Shown in pieces: positions 60,668 through 64,000 of a DNA stretch of 64,000 nucleotides. The translations under genes were made by a program, and so were the position numbers. The notes under the pieces are model-generated. The model saw only the letters and a program-made list of their open reading frames with translations, searched no databases and had not been told where the DNA came from. The first letter of the stretch is position 1, and every line of letters begins with the position of its first letter. The DNA lies in NCBI GenBank assembly GCA_045638525.1, contig JAZUBQ010000004.1, forward strand, positions 62,001-126,000. Reading direction: 5' to 3'. This DNA comes from SIG452 sp045638525. Its GTDB lineage: Bacteria; Bacillota; Clostridia; UMGS1840.

Positions 60668-61294
60668 TTATTTGGAGTATAACTCAACGATTAAGTGTTC
60701 TTCAACTTCCAGATCGATTTCTTCTCTGGTGGGCATTCTTACGATAGAAGCGCTTAAAGCGTTTTTATCTAAGGATAACCACATGGGAACAACTTTAGAT
60801 TCGGTAGTTTCTAACACTGCTTTGATTTTTTCAGAGCTGCGGCTCTTATCTTTAATGGTGATAGTATCTCCAGCCTTCAGTAAGATGGAAGGAATGTTTG
60901 CTTTCTGACCGTTTACTTCAAAATGACCATGTCTAACCAGCTGTCTTGCTTCCGGTCTGGAAGTAGCCCAACCTAATCTGTAAACGATGTTATCTAATCT
61001 GGATTCTAAGATGATCAGTAAGTTTTCACCGGTGATGCCTGCTTTTTTAACAGCCATTTCATAGTAGTTAGCGAACTGACCTTCTAACACGCCATAATAT
61101 CTTCTTGTTTTCTGTTTTTCACGCAGCTGAACGCCGTATTCAGACATTTTCTTTCTAGCCTGACCGTGCTGTCCGGGAGCATATGCTCTTTTAGACAGGG
61201 CACATTTTTCAGAAAAACATCTGGTACCTTTTAAGAAAAGTTTCTGATTTTCTCTTCTGCAAAGACGGCACACTGCACCTGTATATCTTGCCAT
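60668..61294 (-). CDS. rpsD: 30S ribosomal protein S4
   Basis: A 208-residue S4 with four N-terminal cysteines (CRLCRRENQKLFLKGTRCFS, then EKC), the zinc-type S4, RAYAPGQHGQARKKMSEYG, and the S4 RNA-binding domain (LDNIVYRLGWATSRPEARQL). It starts ribosome body assembly. Here it stays within the alpha operon between rpsK and rpoA. Confidence 0.98.
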   Translation of the reverse strand: MARYTGAVCRLCRRENQKLFLKGTRCFSEKCALSKRAYAPGQHGQARKKMSEYGVQLREKQKTRRYYGVLEGQFANYYEMAVKKAGITGENLLIILESRLDNIVYRLGWATSRPEARQLVRHGHFEVNGQKANIPSILLKAGDTITIKDKSRSSEKIKAVLETTESKVVPMWLSLDKNALSASIVRMPTREEIDLEVEEHLIVELYSK

Positions 61295-61374
61295 TTGTTT
61301 TGCACCTCCACTTTTATTCTTTGGCTATATTGCCAAAATCGAAAATTTCAAATAATAATGTTCTCCAAAAGAGA

Positions 61375-61770
61375 TTATACTCTTCTTCTCTTCGGAGGTC
61401 TGCATCCGTTGTGCGGAATCGGAGTTACGTCTTTAATCATAGTAACTTCTAAACCAGCAGTCTGTAATGCTCTGATTGCAGCTTCTCTACCGGAACCGGG
61501 ACCTTTAACAAAAACTTCAACAGTTTTTAAGCCATGTTCCATAGCAGCTTTTGCAGCAGTTTCAGCAGCCATCTGTGCAGCAAACGGAGTATTTTTTCTG
61601 GAGCCTCTGAAGCCCAAACCGCCTGCAGATGCCCAAGAAAGTGCGTTACCTGCAACGTCAGTGATGGTTACGATTGTATTATTGAAAGAAGACTGAATAT
61701 GAACTGCACCTTTCTCAATGTGCTTCTTCTCTTTTCTTCTTCTGGTTGTTCTTTTAACCGCTTTAGCCAT
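61375..61770 (-). CDS. rpsK: 30S ribosomal protein S11
   Basis: A 131-residue S11: HIEKGAVHIQSSFNNTIVTI, GGLGFRGSRKNTPFAAQMAA, VFVKGPGSGREAAIRALQTA and C-terminal DVTPIPHNGCRPPKRRRV. The ATG at 61770 (MAKAVKRTTRRR) is the family start; an in-frame GTG three codons earlier (61779) is closer to the AAAGGA site and cannot be excluded. Confidence 0.97.
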   Translation of the reverse strand: MAKAVKRTTRRRKEKKHIEKGAVHIQSSFNNTIVTITDVAGNALSWASAGGLGFRGSRKNTPFAAQMAAETAAKAAMEHGLKTVEVFVKGPGSGREAAIRALQTAGLEVTMIKDVTPIPHNGCRPPKRRRV

Positions 61771-61874
61771 TTGTTTCACTCATTCCTTTCGTTAAAGTGT
61801 ATAGTTACACTTCGATTCTTAATGCAAGCGGAAACTTTCTCCCGCTTACCGTATGGAAAACCCAAGCAAAAAAA

Positions 61875-62243
61875 TTATTTCTTTTTGTTAGCCATGGTTT
61901 TTCTGGGACCTTTTCTGGTTCTTGCATTTGTTTTGGTTCTCTGACCTCTGCAAGGCAGACCTTTTCTGTGTCTGGTTCCTCTGTAACATCCAATTTCAAT
62001 CAAACGTTTGATATCCATTGCAACGTCACGGCGAAGATCACCTTCAACTACATGGTTTCTGTCGATATTATCTCTTAATTTTGCTACTTCGTCATCGGTT
62101 AAGTCTTTTACTCTGGTGTCGGGATTGATTCCGGTTTCTTTTAAAATTCTTCTGGAAGCAGAAACACCAATTCCGTAGATATAAGTTAAACCGATTTCTA
62201 CTCTTTTTTCTCTGGGTAAGTCGATACCAGCAATTCTTGCCAT
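61875..62243 (-). CDS. rpsM: 30S ribosomal protein S13
   Basis: A 122-residue S13: MARIAGIDLPREKRVEIGLT, YIYGIGVSASRRIL, and CYRGTRHRKGLPCRGQRTKT followed by NARTRKGPRK. AGGAGG lies 10 bases before the ATG. An unusually long leader separates it from rpmJ. Confidence 0.98.
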   Translation of the reverse strand: MARIAGIDLPREKRVEIGLTYIYGIGVSASRRILKETGINPDTRVKDLTDDEVAKLRDNIDRNHVVEGDLRRDVAMDIKRLIEIGCYRGTRHRKGLPCRGQRTKTNARTRKGPRKTMANKKK

Positions 62244-62490
62244 TTGAATCTACACCTCCTGATTTTTTCGTGTTATCATTCTAATAATTTGTTGGCGGTT
62301 CCCCGCGAAAACGATTAGTGAAACCGTTTCCCTCTCACTGTGAGAGCAGATGGAATTCTTTATTGAAAGATTCCTATATGAAGCAAACATCCTGCAAAAA
62401 AGGCATACAGAGGAACTCTGTACAGCCGCGCCTTTTTCACAAAAGGTTTGTTTTTGCCACAAAAGCGGGCGTTTTTTGTAATGCGAGCGA
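62244..62490 (-). promoter_or_regulatory. Structured rpmJ-rpsM leader region
   Basis: The 247-base gap in an otherwise compact operon contains, on the minus strand, a terminator-like hairpin AAAAAGGC..TACAGAG-TTC-CTCTGTA..GCCTTTTTT (about 62390-62435), GGAATCTTT/AAAGAATTCC, a CTCTCAC-GTGAGAG palindrome, and GC-rich arms before the rpsM ribosome site. No gene is seen. It may be an S4- or S13-dependent attenuator of the alpha genes; that is inference from position. Confidence 0.5.
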
Positions 62491-62604
62491 TTAACCCTGT
62501 TTCTGTTTGTGTTTGGGGTTTTCGCAAATTACCATAATGTTTCCTTTTCTGCGGATAACTTTACATTTTTCGCAGATTTTTTTTACAGACGGTCTTACTT
62601 TCAT
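62491..62604 (-). CDS. rpmJ: 50S ribosomal protein L36
   Basis: A 37-residue L36: MKVRPSVKKICEKCKVIRRK, then GNIMVICENPKHKQKQG, with the zinc ligands Cys11, Cys14, Cys27 and His32. It has the standard place between infA and rpsM. Confidence 0.98.
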   Translation of the reverse strand: MKVRPSVKKICEKCKVIRRKGNIMVICENPKHKQKQG

Positions 62605-62620
62605 GAGTATTTACCTCCTA

Positions 62621-62839
62621 TTATTTCGCTCTCCATACAATTCTGCCTCTGGTTAAGTCGTAAGGAGACATTTCTAAGGTTACTTTATCTCCCGGCAGAA
62701 TTTTAATGTAGTGCATTCTTAATTTTCCTGAGATATGAGCCAAAATTTTGTGCCCATTTTCTAACTCTACCGTAAACTGAGCATTAGGTAACGCTTCGAT
62801 TACGGTTCCTTCTAATTCAAGTACATCATCTTTCGGCAT
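62621..62839 (-). CDS. infA: Translation initiation factor IF-1
   Basis: A 72-residue IF-1: MPKDDVLELEGTVIEALPNA, HKILAHISGKLRMHYIKILP, GDKVTLEMSPYDLTRGRIVW. The S1-fold OB protein binds the ribosomal A site. The ATG at 62839 has GGAGG 7 bases upstream; the longer frame to 62881 overlaps the KOW gene. Confidence 0.98.
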   Translation of the reverse strand: MPKDDVLELEGTVIEALPNAQFTVELENGHKILAHISGKLRMHYIKILPGDKVTLEMSPYDLTRGRIVWRAK

Positions 62840-62861
62840 TTTTGATTCCTCCGTGCAACTG

Positions 62862-63140
62862 TTATTCTTCTGATTCAGCATCTATAAGAGCCCGAAGCGT
62901 TTTTCGAAGCTCTGCATTGGTGATTTTTTTGCCCTGGCGGATTTTTTCCAAAATCCGCTCATTTGCAGTATACTGCGATGGCTTTAAATGTTTGATCTTT
63001 TTTTTCTTTGGCTTTTCCAGTTTCCGCAAACCTCCGTCTGCAATCAATACATAGTCAGGTTCCGGAATATCCACCACCATAAAAATTCTATCCTTATCTC
63101 TCCCGCTTACAGAAACAACCAAGTCAGCTATCTGAAACAT
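62862..63140 (-). CDS. KOW-domain RNA-binding protein
   Basis: A 92-residue protein. The N-terminal KOW-like segment (ADLVVSVSGRDKDRIFMVVD) resembles ribosomal L14e/L24-type proteins, followed by a basic linker KLEKPKKKKIKHLKPS and a helical tail. Genes of this kind are regularly found between map and infA in Firmicutes; a ribosome-associated role is inferred from place and fold. Confidence 0.88.
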   Translation of the reverse strand: MFQIADLVVSVSGRDKDRIFMVVDIPEPDYVLIADGGLRKLEKPKKKKIKHLKPSQYTANERILEKIRQGKKITNAELRKTLRALIDAESEE

Positions 63141-63150
63141 CCTTGCCCTC

Positions 63151-63900
63151 CTATAATGTGGTTAAAATGACGGGTTCTCCGTCGGTAATAAGAATTGTAT
63201 TTTCATAATGTGCCGATAGGCTGCCATCCAATGTACGAATGGTCCAATTATCTTTGGGATCCTGATAAACAGCATAATCTCCCAAATTGACCATAGGTTC
63301 AACCGCAATGGTCATCCCCGGCATTAGCTTCGGCCCTTTGCCCGCTCTCCCAAAATTGGGAACCGACGGTCCTTCGTGCAGATTTGCACCAATACCGTGG
63401 CCTTCTAAGTCACGAACAATCGAAAAGCCTTTGCCTTCAATAAATGTCTGAATGGTTTCTGAAATATCACCGACTCTGTTTCCTGCCACAGCCTGTTTTA
63501 TCCCTAAGAAGAAACTTTCCCGTGTTGCTTCCACAAGATTTTTTGCTTCCTGGGTAACCGCTCCGGCAAAAGCAGTATCGGCACAGTCGCCATGATATCC
63601 TTTATAACAAGCTCCACAGTCAATGCTGACAATGTCGCCTTCTTTGATCACATACTCACCGGGAATGCCATGCACCACTTCATTGTTCACCGAAACACAG
63701 ATATGCATCGGATAACCATTGTATTTGTAAAATGACGGGGTTGCATTGCATTTTCTGATAAAGTTTTCTGCGATTTTGTCAAGCTCAATGGTCTTAATAC
63801 CGGGTTTCACTGCTTCAATCGCTTTCTGCAGTGCACCTTTGGTTATCTGACCGGCTTTCTTCATCAGTGTAATTTCTTCTTTACTTTTAATATAAATCAT
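63151..63900 (-). CDS. map: Methionine aminopeptidase, type I
   Basis: A 249-residue enzyme with YPMHICVSVNNEVVHGIPG (His), DIVSIDCGACYKGYHGDCAD (metal Asp pair), DLEGHGIGANLHEGPSVPNF (His), and MTIAVEPMVN and YENTILIT with the metal Glu residues. It removes the initiator methionine. It overlaps the end of adk by two bases (the ATG begins inside the adk TGA). Confidence 0.98.
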   Translation of the reverse strand: MIYIKSKEEITLMKKAGQITKGALQKAIEAVKPGIKTIELDKIAENFIRKCNATPSFYKYNGYPMHICVSVNNEVVHGIPGEYVIKEGDIVSIDCGACYKGYHGDCADTAFAGAVTQEAKNLVEATRESFFLGIKQAVAGNRVGDISETIQTFIEGKGFSIVRDLEGHGIGANLHEGPSVPNFGRAGKGPKLMPGMTIAVEPMVNLGDYAVYQDPKDNWTIRTLDGSLSAHYENTILITDGEPVILTTL

Positions 63901-64000
63901 AAACTTACACCCAGCGCCTCCAGCGCATTTTTCACAGTATCGTCTACCTTATATTCCCCTTCCACAGTTTCTAACAAACCACGGTCTGCAAAAAACTGAA
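63897..64000 (-). CDS. adk: Adenylate kinase, C-terminal end
   Basis: The last 34 residues are in the window (QFFADRGLLETVEGEYKVDD, then TVKNALEALGVSL), matching the C-terminal helix and strand of adenylate kinase. The adk-map order is standard in the Firmicutes ribosomal operon. The N-terminus lies outside. Confidence 0.85.
   Translation of the reverse strand, partial: QFFADRGLLETVEGEYKVDDTVKNALEALGVSL

Noticed and set aside
60135..61944. Long plus-strand open frames across rpoA, rpsD and rpsK
   Set aside because: They are antisense shadows of strongly conserved ribosomal genes, without ribosome sites or recognisable proteins.
1..64000. tRNA, rRNA, prophage or complete insertion sequences
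   Set aside because: No stretch with their typical sequence or proteins was noticed on reading both strands; a small RNA gene without strong motifs could still be missed.

Overview
The window looks like chromosome of an AT-rich, endospore-forming Clostridia bacterium, probably an uncultured gut-type lineage. Sporulation genes lie throughout it (spmA/spmB, yabP/yabQ, a SipL-like SPOCS-LysM protein, yqzL, a DUF1540 gene behind a sigma-G-like promoter). Genes are tightly packed, start with clear AGGAGG-type ribosome sites and end in rho-independent hairpins. I saw no tRNA, rRNA, CRISPR array, prophage or intact insertion sequence.

Layout: 1-2129 (+) holds the end of spmA, spmB, an SDR oxidoreductase and a GNAT acetyltransferase. 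2183-6066 (-) holds a small ferredoxin with an altered cysteine pattern, exonuclease III, a CPBP protease, a YdcF-like protein and a set of very small probable sporulation genes; yqzL (+) faces them. 6392-27812 (-) is a cell-surface/exopolysaccharide operon of about 20 genes: glycosyltransferases, initiating sugar phosphotransferase, Wzx-type flippase, Wzy-type polymerase, two chain-length (PCP/Wzz-like) proteins, acyl and acetyl transferases, a YdjC deacetylase and the parts of a GtrA/GtrB/GtrII side-chain module.

The most striking feature is how cyclic-di-GMP is wired into this operon. Its first gene (27823-28659) is an EAL phosphodiesterase preceded by a strong promoter, a c-di-GMP-I (GEMM-I) riboswitch and a terminator. 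A membrane GGDEF cyclase is immediately upstream, a degenerate GGDEF-EAL protein sits inside the operon, and one PCP protein carries a degenerate GGDEF domain on its cytoplasmic end. I infer a closed circuit: second messenger, riboswitch, polysaccharide operon, and feedback by the operon's own phosphodiesterase.

31426-36060 (-) holds mfd, pth and a small zinc-ribbon membrane protein. 36408-40761 (+) is a heterodimeric ABC exporter followed by a small (p)ppGpp synthetase. 40801-43735 (-) holds UDP-GlcNAc 2-epimerase, a TagO/WecA-type transferase and two small genes. 44014-45985 (+) is a YkvI-like transporter, yabP, yabQ and a DivIC/FtsB-like gene. 46030-53399 (-) is a purine operon (purE-M-N, an archaeal-type IMP cyclohydrolase, a stand-alone AICAR transformylase, purD) ending in a methyltransferase and an amidohydrolase. 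53660-55165 (+) is the SipL-like gene. 55470-58694 (-) is a large leucine-rich-repeat surface protein with an elaborate, unassigned structured leader. 58984-64000 (-) is the distal ribosomal-protein/alpha operon, running from adk and map to rplQ, followed by rpmE.
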